10,652 nt of DNA, from contig JAWLDB010000089.1 in NCBI GenBank assembly GCA_041686915.1, positions 1 to 10,652 of the forward strand, written 5' to 3'. The notes beneath the pieces were generated by a model. The model was not told the origin of the DNA. It saw only the letters and a list, made by a program, of their open reading frames with translations, and ran no database searches. The stretch is from JAWLDB01 sp041686915. Lineage in GTDB: Bacteria > Bacillota > UBA994 > UBA5500. The position numbers and the translations under genes were made by a program. This document shows, one piece after another, positions 1 through 5,893 of this stretch (positions within the stretch are counted from its first letter, which is position 1; each line of letters starts with the position of its first letter).

Positions 1-743
1 AATGGGGAAATAGGGTTGACGCCGAGCATTTCCGATAGATAGGATACGTCCAGCAGCTCGGCCAATGCTGTCTGCTTCAGTAGCTGCTTAACTTCGGACA
101 CCATATGGTCTGGTGCGACGCCCTCGATATACAGCAACTTAACCGGGGTATTGGTCTCCCATCCTAAGGTGTAGTTTTCCACCCGCAAGCGCGGCGTGCG
201 CAGCTTTTGCCGCACCAGGGCCAGGTTGGTTGCGATCGACTCTACGAAGGCCTGCTTAGGGCCGAGAATCGTCGTTTCTACCTCCGCAGTGGAAACAGAT
301 CTCCCCAGGTCGGCTCTCGTATTGCAGATCAGAACTGGCTTATAGCCCTTGATTAGCAATACGGAATGACCGAGCAGCAACTTGCCTTCCGCCTGCTTCA
401 GATCATGGGTCTCTTCCACCTCGCCCGCGACTACGAATTTGCCTGCTTCGCTGGGAACAGTAGCAGAATTACCGATGCGGGCAATGTAACTGGACAGGGG
501 AAGGATTACCTGCTCGGCAATTTTGGTTCTGTCGGAAATATGCTCTATGTAAAGCACAGCAGCTTGAGCTCCCTTGCCACCAAGCTCAAACTCCCGGACT
601 GTCAGGTCGGCTGTGTTGCCAAAGGTTTGCCTGAAGTATTGCAGGTTTTCGTTAAAGCTACGAACAGGCACCTGTTTCCTATCTTGACTATTGGAAGCAC
701 TGCTTCCACTGAACATGTCTTTGATCTTTCCCAGGAGGTCCAA
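1..743 (-). CDS. GerA-family spore germination protein, N-terminal part (cut by window edge)
   Basis: This is the A subunit type of a nutrient germinant receptor (GerAA/GerKA/GerBA family), a spore inner-membrane protein that helps sense germinants. About 247 codons are present; the membrane domain lies beyond the left edge. The reverse complement reads through family-typical N-terminal blocks: a segment like NTADLTVREFELGGKGAQ, then AVLYIEHISDRTKI, later KPVLICNTRADLGRS, then a conserved block around ETTILGPKQAFVESIATN (residues about 155-172), and LLYIEGVAPDHMV. A TTG start at 743 is chosen because AAGGGGTGA lies a normal distance upstream; a GTG at 752 overlaps that site and an ATG at 716 lies inside. 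An inverted repeat GAGTAGC/GCTACTC (773-792) and a CAAAATA box (769-763) lie just upstream; the box weakly resembles a sigma-G -10, but I cannot establish a forespore promoter. It implies an endospore former. The specific paralogue cannot be named. Confidence 0.9.
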   Translation of the reverse strand, partial: MDLLGKIKDMFSGSSASNSQDRKQVPVRSFNENLQYFRQTFGNTADLTVREFELGGKGAQAAVLYIEHISDRTKIAEQVILPLSSYIARIGNSATVPSEAGKFVVAGEVEETHDLKQAEGKLLLGHSVLLIKGYKPVLICNTRADLGRSVSTAEVETTILGPKQAFVESIATNLALVRQKLRTPRLRVENYTLGWETNTPVKLLYIEGVAPDHMVSEVKQLLKQTALAELLDVSYLSEMLGVNPISP

Positions 744-829
744 GGTCCTCACCCCTTCCAGCTATTTTGTCCGAGTAGCACGTAAGCTACTCTTAAGCTC
801 AAAGCGGGAGAGGGGTTTGCGCTAGCGAA

Positions 830-861
830 GCAAACAAAAACGGCTGGTGACCACCAGCCGT
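830..861 (-). terminator. Intrinsic terminator of the DUF3795-VOC unit
   Basis: On the minus strand a stem of ACGGCTGGT pairs with ACCAGCCGT around a 4-base loop (stem 840-861 in plus coordinates) and is followed by TTTTTGTTTG. It lies 14 bases past the stop of the VOC gene. It separates that unit from the germination gene transcribed in the same direction. Confidence 0.85.
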
Positions 862-875
862 CTATCTCCCATGCG

Positions 876-1295
876 TTATTCAGCAGTCTTTTCTGCCTGC
901 TTCTGCCCGACGATGTTGCCTTCCTCATCGGTAATAAACGTGCCCTTGGTCGAGTCAAGGATAACGTACTCGTTACCCCAGGGATCCTTTACTACTGCGC
1001 ACTTGCCGATGCGAATATCGAAGGGTCCGTGCACAACTTGGCCACCAATCTGCTTGATCTCTTCTACCGCATCAAGCACTGACTCAACCTTGATATCGAC
1101 CTCTTGCCACTTGTGTTCGTTCTGAATGACAATCTCGGCTGCGTCATCCGCCATTCCGAGACCAATCGCAGTCTCGGATCGCCAGATTACCTTCAGCCCT
1201 AAGCCATCACGGTAGTACTTCAGTCCGGCCTGCAGGTCGGGCACATATAGCCTGACACAGTCAACGAACCGGAAGAGGGGTTGCTTGTTCTCCAT
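876..1295 (-). CDS. VOC-superfamily (glyoxalase/bleomycin-resistance fold) protein
   Basis: A 139-residue single-module VOC protein with the paired beta-alpha-beta-beta-beta layout. The first half carries FVDCVRLYVPDLQAGLKYYR followed by GLGLKVIWRS, the usual strand-helix opening of glyoxalase-like domains. The second half carries VDIKVESVLDAVEEIKQIGG and KCAVVKDPWGNEYVILD, the typical closing strand with an aspartate-proline-x-glycine-asparagine turn. Members include glyoxalase I, dioxygenases and drug-binding proteins, so no substrate can be assigned. The ATG at 1295 is used; the preceding GTG at 1298 is also possible. The start is only 5 bases after the stop of the DUF3795-type gene, so the two are almost certainly co-transcribed and translationally coupled. 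The tail from about residue 120 (FITDEEGNIVGQKQAEKTAE) is charged and probably flexible. Confidence 0.85.
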   Translation of the reverse strand: MENKQPLFRFVDCVRLYVPDLQAGLKYYRDGLGLKVIWRSETAIGLGMADDAAEIVIQNEHKWQEVDIKVESVLDAVEEIKQIGGQVVHGPFDIRIGKCAVVKDPWGNEYVILDSTKGTFITDEEGNIVGQKQAEKTAE

Positions 1296-1300
1296 CACAC

Positions 1301-1567
1301 CTATCTGCCCATCGCTTTCCGCAGGTTCTCGATCCTTTGGCCATTATCCCCGTGCTCTTTGTCATAGGAGAAGTCATGCAGCTGCTGGCAGACGAAGTCT
1401 GAGCAGTGTCCGCAATGCTCATGCTGCTTCTCTAGACAGCAGGTCGCTACCTGGCACTCACCCCAGGGCATCTTGCCCTTGGCAGCCTGACAGCCCTGGC
1501 AGTTGAACTGTTCGCGGTAGCCGCATATACCACAATCTATCCCGCATAGTGAAAGTTGTTCAGACAA
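1301..1567 (-). CDS. Small cysteine-rich DUF3795-type protein
   Basis: An 88-residue protein with 11 cysteines. The pattern CGIDCGICG (C8, C12, C15) then CQGC (C23, C26), C38, C43-C44, CGHC (C52, C55) and C60 matches the small Cys-rich DUF3795 family, thought to bind metal, though its role is unknown. The start is TTG at 1567, decided by GGGAGGT about six bases upstream; there is no in-frame ATG near. It heads a two-gene unit with the VOC protein. The DUF assignment comes from the cysteine layout and length and was not checked by profile search. Confidence 0.75.
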   Translation of the reverse strand: MSEQLSLCGIDCGICGYREQFNCQGCQAAKGKMPWGECQVATCCLEKQHEHCGHCSDFVCQQLHDFSYDKEHGDNGQRIENLRKAMGR

Positions 1568-1620
1568 ACTAAAACCTCCCAGTTTAGGTATTCCTCTTTG
1601 GCCATTTCTTCCTCAAACAT
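1537..1620 (-). CDS. Possible 27-codon upstream ORF overlapping the DUF3795-type gene
   Basis: On the minus strand ATG at 1620 opens MFEEEMAKEEYLNWEVLVCL and seven further residues, ending at TAG 1539-1537, inside the next gene in another frame. AGGTGA lies five bases upstream of the ATG. Its stop falls about 28 bases after the TTG start of the DUF3795-type gene, so ribosomes on it would cross that start. It could be a leader peptide or chance; I see no homology. Confidence 0.2.
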   Translation of the reverse strand: MFEEEMAKEEYLNWEVLVCLNNFHYAG

Positions 1621-1708
1621 ACGTTCACCTGCTTGTCTCCTCTAAGATTGCAGATAAGCCTGCCAAGTACGCTTTGCGGTTATAAAGCAGGCGGGTCTGG
1701 CATGGTCT

Positions 1709-1714
1709 ATTATA
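1709..1714 (-). promoter_or_regulatory. Possible -10 box for the DUF3795-VOC unit
   Basis: A perfect TATAAT reads on the minus strand inside the small palindrome TCTATTATAGA (1706-1716). No convincing -35 lies 16-18 bases upstream. A 9-bp inverted repeat, GGGTCTGGC at 1693-1701 and GCCAGACCC at 1752-1760, brackets the box. It would give a 5' leader of about 135 bases. The evidence is the box and its position only. Confidence 0.3.
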
Positions 1715-1782
1715 GACAGCCAATGCGTGCATCGGATGACATTTCCTGCCCGCCAGACCCACGCGCGGTGGCTCACCGACGT

Positions 1783-1863
1783 CGTAGGGGTTGAACTGCA
1801 TTCAACCCTGGGCAGAGTGAAACTCTGCCCCTACACGGGGGGTGGGCAGAACACGTTCTGCCC
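1783..1863. repeat. GTAGGGG palindromic repeat, copy A (three adjacent hairpins)
   Basis: Three near-contiguous perfect palindromes: GGGTTGAA/TTCAACCC (1788-1808, 5-base loop), GGGCAGAGT/ACTCTGCCC (1810-1830, 3-base loop) and GGGCAGAAC/GTTCTGCCC (1844-1863, 2-base loop). The first two are framed by GTAGGGG on the left and CCCCTAC on the right, so the pair is itself bounded by an inverted repeat. There is no coding sequence. It resembles the small intergenic palindromes common in Clostridia genomes. A related copy lies at 4908-4957. Confidence 0.75.
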
Positions 1864-1934
1864 CTGCTCGAGGGTAAAGGATTTCGGAAAGCAGTCTGCA
1901 TCTCTAAGGGCCGGCGCATTATACGTGATTTGCC

Positions 1935-1963
1935 TTGCCACATTTGGATGATGCCGATATAAT
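1935..1963 (+). promoter_or_regulatory. Strong sigma-A-type promoter upstream of the 40-codon ORF
   Basis: TTGCCA at 1935-1940 and a perfect TATAAT at 1958-1963 are separated by exactly 17 bases. The predicted transcript start is near 1970, about 27 bases before the ATG of the small ORF. This is one of the two best promoters in the window, and the only clear one upstream of the ABC operon. Confidence 0.75.
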
Positions 1964-1996
1964 AACAGGGTAATCGTTGGAGAGGAGGGACCTGGC

Positions 1997-2119
1997 ATGT
2001 TGACTAAAGGATTTGATACTGAGTACCACGTCATCATGAAGCGCATCACAGTATACAAAATCACCGCCAAGGGGGTAGTGTATCCTTTTTTAACACCCAG
2101 GTGCCTTGCAAAGCACTAA
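1997..2119 (+). CDS. 40-residue small protein or leader peptide
   Basis: ATG at 1997 is preceded by AGGAGGGA with a six-base gap, a near-ideal ribosome binding site, and by a consensus promoter. The ORF runs 40 codons (begins MLTKGFDTEYHVIMKRITVY, ends CLAKH) to TAA. The product is basic, has no membrane segment and one cysteine; I do not recognise it. Two intrinsic terminators lie about 50 and 83 bases after the stop, then the ABC exporter operon starts. It may be an independent small protein, a leader peptide controlling read-through, or the 5' remnant of a deleted gene. The expression signals are strong; the function is unknown. Confidence 0.55.
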   Translation: MLTKGFDTEYHVIMKRITVYKITAKGVVYPFLTPRCLAKH

Positions 2120-2120
2120 T

Positions 2121-2148
2121 CTTGTGCGGTGATCCTTCACCATACAAG
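2121..2148 (+). other. Hairpin in the ABC-operon leader
   Basis: CTTGT pairs with ACAAG and, inside it, GGTGA with TCACC around a TCCT loop. The left side, GCGGTGAT at 2126-2133, is also perfectly complementary to ATCACCGC at 2060-2067 inside the small ORF. The leader can therefore form two mutually exclusive pairings. I infer possible switching; it matches no riboswitch class I know. Confidence 0.35.
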
Positions 2149-2168
2149 CTTTAGCCATGCTATTCAAG

Positions 2169-2199
2169 CCGCGGGTGTTAACCCGCGGTGTTTTTGTTT
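2169..2199 (+). terminator. Intrinsic terminator T1
   Basis: A perfect 8-bp GC-rich stem, CCGCGGGT/ACCCGCGG, with a GTTA loop is followed by TGTTTTTGTTT. It is the first of two in tandem, between the 40-codon ORF and the ABC operon. Confidence 0.85.
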
Positions 2200-2201
2200 A
2201 C

Positions 2202-2238
2202 AAAAACCCACGGGTAAAATGCCCGTGGTTTTTTTGTT
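2202..2238 (+). terminator. Intrinsic terminator T2
   Basis: A 7-bp stem, CCACGGG/CCCGTGG, with loop TAAAATG is followed by an uninterrupted run of seven T. It is preceded by five A, so it may also work on the minus strand. Its 5' arm plus loop base (CCACGGGT) differs from the T1 5' arm at one base, so the arms of T1 and T2 could also cross-pair. Confidence 0.85.
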
Positions 2239-2270
2239 AGCCTATTCTCGACAGACATGGAGGGTTTCTA

Positions 2271-3053
2271 ATGATAAAGTATCTGGTTACCTCAAAGCTC
2301 TCGGCTACGAGAGCGCTAGATGGGGGCCTGTTCTATATGCTGAGCGGCCATCTGCTGAAGCTGGCCAGGCTGATCATTCTGCTTCTGCTGTGGCGTTCCT
2401 TGGCCGCTCAGGGTGCGGATCTTGGGGGGCTCAGCCTTGAGCAGCTACTGTTATACACTATGCTTTCGTCCATTCTCACGGAGCAATTAAGTATCGTTAC
2501 CCCTGCAACTACCGCCTTTTGGGAAGGGTCCATTGCCTCGCGCTATCTGCGGCCCTTGCCCGTCCTGGCCCAGATGATGGCTGAGACGGTGGGCGGGTGG
2601 CTGCCTGGGGTGCTGCTTTACTCCATTCCGATGGTGCTTGCATCAGGTTTGGTGGGCATCAGCCTGGGTAGCGCCTTTATGGCGAATGGGCTTTTGTTCC
2701 TGCTCAGTCTGGGGCTGTCCATCTCCTTAGGTTTCGCCATCGACTTCCTGTTCGCGGCGGCCGTGATCTATGTGAAAAACGCCAGTTATACAGCCTATTC
2801 GATCAGGCAGGCAGTTACCAAGCTATTTTCGGGGGCGCTGATCCCGTTCGCGCTCCTGCCCTGGGGGTTGGGCAACGTATTTGAACTTCTGCCCTTTGGC
2901 TCTGTTGCCAGCGCCCCTCTGCTGATTTTCGTTGGGGCGGATGACCCGGCAAGGTTGATCCTGCTGCAGGCAGCGTGGAATGTCGTCCTCTGGCCAGTCA
3001 CTCTGATTGTCTTTAAAGGCAGCGAAGAAAGGATGGTGTCCTATGGTGGCTAA
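2271..3053 (+). CDS. ABC-2-type exporter permease 1 (COG3694/COG4587, ABC2_membrane_6 type)
   Basis: A 260-residue integral membrane protein, one of two permeases of an ABC exporter of unknown substrate. It has about six hydrophobic spans (approximately residues 20-42, 55-75, 108-130, 135-165, 185-205, 232-250). The cytosolic N-terminal helix and the C-terminus KGSEERMVSYGG match the G-R-[IV]-x-x-x-GG ending common in this permease family. ATG at 2271 follows AGGG with a suitable gap. It is the first gene of a three-gene unit; its end overlaps the next start by 11 bases. No promoter is visible between terminator T2 and this start, so expression probably depends on read-through from the promoter at 1935. 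The family call rests on the gene trio and topology. Confidence 0.85.
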   Translation: MIKYLVTSKLSATRALDGGLFYMLSGHLLKLARLIILLLLWRSLAAQGADLGGLSLEQLLLYTMLSSILTEQLSIVTPATTAFWEGSIASRYLRPLPVLAQMMAETVGGWLPGVLLYSIPMVLASGLVGISLGSAFMANGLLFLLSLGLSISLGFAIDFLFAAAVIYVKNASYTAYSIRQAVTKLFSGALIPFALLPWGLGNVFELLPFGSVASAPLLIFVGADDPARLILLQAAWNVVLWPVTLIVFKGSEERMVSYGG

Positions 3054-3888
3054 CATCAAGCGCATATTTCAGCTGTGGGGCATCTATGCCAAGCTCGACC
3101 TGCTTTGGTTCCTGCGGGACACCAAATACTGCGTAGCAGCCATCGTGTCCGACATTGTCACCAACCTTTCAGCCCTGGCCGGTGTGTTCTTGTTGGCGGA
3201 ACGGTTTGGCAATATTGGCGGTATGAGCAGCGACCAGGTGTTGTTTATGCTGGGTTATGCCTGTGTTGTGGACGGTGTGATCTTGATGTTCTTCAGCATG
3301 AACAACGTCGCCTGGATTAGCCGCCTGATTGGCAGAGGCCAGCTTGAACACCGGGTAACTCAACCGGTTCCCTTATGGATGCAGTTGCTTACCGAAGGTT
3401 TTATCCCGGTATCGGGTAACAGTATGCTGCTTTGTGGCCTGGGCATCACCTGGTACGCCCTCAGCAGGCTGGCGACGTCGGTAGGATCGCTTTGGGTGCT
3501 GTCTTTCCTGTTCAGCGTTGGCTGTTCAGTGGCAATCATCCTCAGTTTTTCCTACATCTTTGGCAGCATTGCCTTCTATGCGCAGGTTGCCGGTGAAGAG
3601 ATATCCACAACTGCTATCGGCTTGTTTGGAGCCTTGAAGACGTTTCCTATCGGAGGACTCAGCCTGGCAGCCAAGACCGTGCTCTGTACCATAGTTCCGG
3701 TAGGGCTGGCAGCCTGGTTCCCGGCTAACGTACTGCTCGGTCAAGCGCCGCAGAGTTTGCCTCAGGCGCTGCTGTTGATCATGACCATTACTCTTGCCCT
3801 AGCGGCAGCAACAATGTTTAGGAAGGGAATGAAGCATTATGCCACACGTGGCTCAATTAGATACAGTGCGCGCGGACATCGCCGTTAG
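3043..3888 (+). CDS. ABC-2-type exporter permease 2 (COG3694/COG4587 type)
   Basis: A 281-residue membrane protein paired with permease 1. The start is ATG 3043 (MVANIKRIFQ) rather than the earlier in-frame ATG at 3007, because it has GGATGG upstream, begins with the usual cytosolic amphipathic helix, and gives an 11-base overlap with the preceding gene. Hydrophobic segments include VSDIVTNLSALAGVFLL, a span around LFMLGYACVVDGVILMFF, WVLSFLFSVGCSVAIILSF, TVLCTIVPVGLAAWFP and LLIMTITLALAAA. The motif GMKHYATRGS near the end is the family's closing G-x-K-x-Y-x-x-x-G-S. About ten further residues result from the last 50 bases overlapping the ATPase start. The two permeases presumably form a heterodimer driven by the following ATPase. 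Confidence 0.85.
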   Translation: MVANIKRIFQLWGIYAKLDLLWFLRDTKYCVAAIVSDIVTNLSALAGVFLLAERFGNIGGMSSDQVLFMLGYACVVDGVILMFFSMNNVAWISRLIGRGQLEHRVTQPVPLWMQLLTEGFIPVSGNSMLLCGLGITWYALSRLATSVGSLWVLSFLFSVGCSVAIILSFSYIFGSIAFYAQVAGEEISTTAIGLFGALKTFPIGGLSLAAKTVLCTIVPVGLAAWFPANVLLGQAPQSLPQALLLIMTITLALAAATMFRKGMKHYATRGSIRYSARGHRR

Positions 3889-4852
3889 TCTTAACAGTGT
3901 TACCAAGGAGTACGTCCAGTGGCAGCGGTCCGGCAAGATGAAGGACGTGCTGCGGAACCTTGTCAATCCCGAGAAGAAGGTTGTATCTGCGCTAAATGAT
4001 GTTTCGCTGACAGTCAATAAGGGAGAGTTTGTGGCCTATGCCGGGGCGAACGGGGCAGGGAAGAGCACGACCATCAAGATCTTGTCCGGCATACTGCAGC
4101 CCACCAGAGGTGAGGTTTCTGTGCTGGGACTGCGGCCTGAGCAATCCAGAGTCGAACTGATGAAGCGTATCGGTGTGGTCTTTGGTCAGCGTACGGAACT
4201 CTGGTGGGATCAGCCAGTCGCCGTGAGCTTTGAGTGGAAGAAGGTGGTTTGGGGCGTACCTGAGGAAGTCTACCAGCGGCAACTCGCGATTGTCACTGAG
4301 CTATTGGACTTGGGTGACCTGCTCAGCACTTTTGCCCGTGAACTGTCCTTAGGACAGCGGATGCGTGCTGACCTAGGACTGATGCTGCTGCATGACCCCG
4401 AACTAATCTTCCTGGATGAGCCGACGTTGGGCCTCGATGTGCTAGCCAAGCGGCAGATGATCGAGTTTTTGAAGCGCATCAATCGCGAGCAGGGCACTAC
4501 TATAGTCGTAACCAGTCACGACATGGATGACCTGGAAGAGATGGCTCAGCGGATTGTGCTATTGTCGCACGGGCAGATTGCCTTCGACGGCAGCTTTAAC
4601 CAGCTGCGGGAATTGACCGGTAGCCTTTGCCGGGTGCGCCTCACTTTTCTTGGCGACGTGCAAGCGCTCCCTTGCGGTAACTTGCTCTCGGTCACCCGCA
4701 CTACCAGCGAGTACGAGTTTGATACGGCCGTTACTCCTGTCAAGGAAGTGCTGGCCGAGATTGCCAAGCTAGACGGCGTGGTCGACATCGAGATTCGCAA
4801 GGCGCCGATCGAGCAAATCGTGGCCGAGTTATACACGAGGTGGAAGCGATAG
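3839..4852 (+). CDS. ABC-2-type exporter ATP-binding protein (COG4586 type)
   Basis: A 337-residue nucleotide-binding subunit that powers the two permeases. Walker A is GANGAGKST (residues 69-77, alanine where most relatives have proline), the Q-loop is around VVFGQRTELWW (113-123), the signature is LSLGQ (169-173) instead of LSGGQ, Walker B is LIFLDEP (189-195) and the switch histidine is H227 in TSHDMDD. A domain of about 90 residues follows the ATPase core. The LSLGQ signature, the W-W-D after the Q-loop and the N-terminal extension with YVQWQRSGKMKDVLRNL are features of COG4586 ATPases. ATG 3839 lies 10 bases after GGAAGGGA and overlaps permease 2 by 50 bases; a GTG at 3848 is a less likely alternative. 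The substrate cannot be told from the sequence. Confidence 0.92.
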   Translation: MPHVAQLDTVRADIAVSLNSVTKEYVQWQRSGKMKDVLRNLVNPEKKVVSALNDVSLTVNKGEFVAYAGANGAGKSTTIKILSGILQPTRGEVSVLGLRPEQSRVELMKRIGVVFGQRTELWWDQPVAVSFEWKKVVWGVPEEVYQRQLAIVTELLDLGDLLSTFARELSLGQRMRADLGLMLLHDPELIFLDEPTLGLDVLAKRQMIEFLKRINREQGTTIVVTSHDMDDLEEMAQRIVLLSHGQIAFDGSFNQLRELTGSLCRVRLTFLGDVQALPCGNLLSVTRTTSEYEFDTAVTPVKEVLAEIAKLDGVVDIEIRKAPIEQIVAELYTRWKR

Positions 4853-4862
4853 CGCGCGTGCA

Positions 4863-4957
4863 GGATGGACGGGGTCCATCCCCACCATCTGGCCAACTCA
4901 TGGTAGGCGTAGGGGTCGGATCTTATCCGACCCTGGCTTCTGGGCGTTCTTGCCCAG
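4863..4957. repeat. Palindrome cluster with GTAGGGG repeat, copy B
   Basis: Three small hairpins follow the ABC operon: GGATGGAC/GTCCATCC (4863-4881), GGGTCGGA/TCCGACCC (4913-4933) and CTGGGC/GCCCAG (4940-4957). The second is preceded by CGTAGGGG and followed by TGG exactly as in copy A at 1783-1811. Compared with copy A, the stem carries paired changes (T-A to C-G and A-T to G-C) that keep it perfect. No coding role is seen. Confidence 0.7.
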
Positions 4958-4984
4958 GGAAGTGCTTGTTAACAATCCAAAGCA

Positions 4985-5014
4985 GAAAGCAGCAGGCCTT
5001 TGCCTGCTGCTTTC
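4985..5014. terminator. Bidirectional terminator between ABC operon and PrcB-domain gene
   Basis: A perfect 13-bp stem, GAAAGCAGCAGGC/GCCTGCTGCTTTC, has a CTTT loop. Tails are moderately U-rich on the plus strand (TTTCTTGGTT) and weaker on the minus strand. It lies between the convergent ends of the ABC operon (4852) and the PrcB-domain gene (5030). Confidence 0.8.
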
Positions 5015-5029
5015 TTGGTTCCTGAGAAA

Positions 5030-5719
5030 CTATTTCCCGCCCACAACAACCAGCTTGGTCACTGTGTAGTCGCCAAACTTGTCACGGGTCAGGTCGACAA
5101 TCACAGTATCGCCACCCTGCGCGTTCAAGCTACCGAAGCTCCCTGCCAGTTCTCCTGACATGGTCGCCACTACCAGGCCGTCGCGGTTCCAGTCCTCATG
5201 GCTGATCAGCAGCTTAATCTGATTACTACCAACCTGCTCAACATAGACACAAGTCAGGTCGCTGAACGTACGTTCCAGCTGCAGTAGGGGAAGCGGATTC
5301 TTCTTGTCATCAACCACGCTGATAGACGTGGCATTGGTCTTGGCGTTGATCAGGACATAGGGATAGGAAATCACAGTGGGCGCAGTAGATCCCGGTTGCG
5401 TTTCTTTAACAACCACAGTCGCACTGTCACCCTTGCCACTGATCTTCTGCACCTCAATGTCATGCCCTCCGGTTGGCTGTTCGCCGGAAGACACCATAAT
5501 CAGTTGCTCGCCTTCAGGCAGCCCTGACAGGTCTGATCCAAAGACGTGGTAGCCCCGGTCAAATCTTAGGTTCGTTACAATGCGCTGCATGTCTGGAGAA
5601 AGATCCTCAAACTGCACAAGAGTGTACTCAATCGCCTTGTCCTGGAACAAGAACAGCATAGAGAACACTGCGATCGCTATCACAGCCACTGCTGCAATTA
5701 CACCTTTTTTCATTACCAT
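5030..5719 (-). CDS. Membrane-anchored or secreted PrcB-domain protein
   Basis: A 229-residue protein. Residues 4-5 are lysines and about 7-25 are a hydrophobic helix (GVIAAVAVIAIAVFSMLFL), giving an uncleaved anchor or signal peptide; there is no lipobox cysteine. Residues about 55-135 resemble the PrcB C-terminal domain: a hydrophobic strand LIMVSSGEQPTGGHDIEV, then TVVVKETQPGS and YPYVLINA, the G-G-x-x-[IV]-x-[IV] ... P-G ... YPYV pattern of that family. The remaining 90 residues, with LLISHEDWNRDGLVVATM, are not recognised. PrcB is known as a partner of the PrtP protease complex in treponemes; in Bacillota these domains occur in envelope proteins of unclear role, so I infer only an extracytoplasmic location. 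ATG 5719 follows AGGAGG with a nine-base gap. The gene is divergent from the PlsY-like gene. Confidence 0.7.
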   Translation of the reverse strand: MVMKKGVIAAVAVIAIAVFSMLFLFQDKAIEYTLVQFEDLSPDMQRIVTNLRFDRGYHVFGSDLSGLPEGEQLIMVSSGEQPTGGHDIEVQKISGKGDSATVVVKETQPGSTAPTVISYPYVLINAKTNATSISVVDDKKNPLPLLQLERTFSDLTCVYVEQVGSNQIKLLISHEDWNRDGLVVATMSGELAGSFGSLNAQGGDTVIVDLTRDKFGDYTVTKLVVVGGK

Positions 5720-5748
5720 TGATTGGTTCCTCCTCTCCTGTATATTTG

Positions 5749-5762
5749 TTTATACGTATAAT
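5749..5762. promoter_or_regulatory. Possible overlapping divergent -10 region
   Basis: The perfect palindrome TTATACGTATAA (5750-5761) contains TATAAT on the plus strand (5757-5762) and TATAAA on the minus strand (5754-5749). No convincing -35 is present at 16-18 bases for either direction. It lies between two divergent genes, so shared control is possible; evidence is weak. Confidence 0.25.
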
Positions 5763-5893
5763 TACGGAAAAGTCCTCCACTTTTATGTTACAGTCTTGTT
5801 TCATCAGTGTATTTGTACTCCCGGCATAGTCCATGCCCGTTCATACATAAATGATAGAAAGGAGCCACGAGCATCGAGGAGGTGGATATTGGC

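Noticed and set aside
366..785. Plus-strand ORF of 139 codons
   Set aside because: It is antisense to the GerA-family coding sequence, whose protein motifs on the minus strand are convincing. It has no ribosome binding site.
2040..2240. A known riboswitch class or T-box in the ABC leader
   Set aside because: I looked for T-box, SAM, TPP, cobalamin and guanidine-type conserved cores and did not recognise any. Only generic alternative pairings are visible.
2129..2440. Plus-strand ORF of 103 codons across the tandem terminators
   Set aside because: It would be translated through two GC-rich terminator hairpins, and it overlaps permease 1 in a different frame. Permease 1 has the ribosome binding site and membrane topology.
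4840..5025. Plus-strand ORF of 61 codons after the ABC ATPase
   Set aside because: It runs through palindromes and the terminator stem and overlaps the ATPase end. No ribosome binding site or recognisable protein features.
5628..5834. Minus-strand ORF of 68 codons upstream of and overlapping the PrcB-domain gene
   Set aside because: It has no ribosome binding site and overlaps the signal-anchor coding region in another frame. Its composition is unremarkable.
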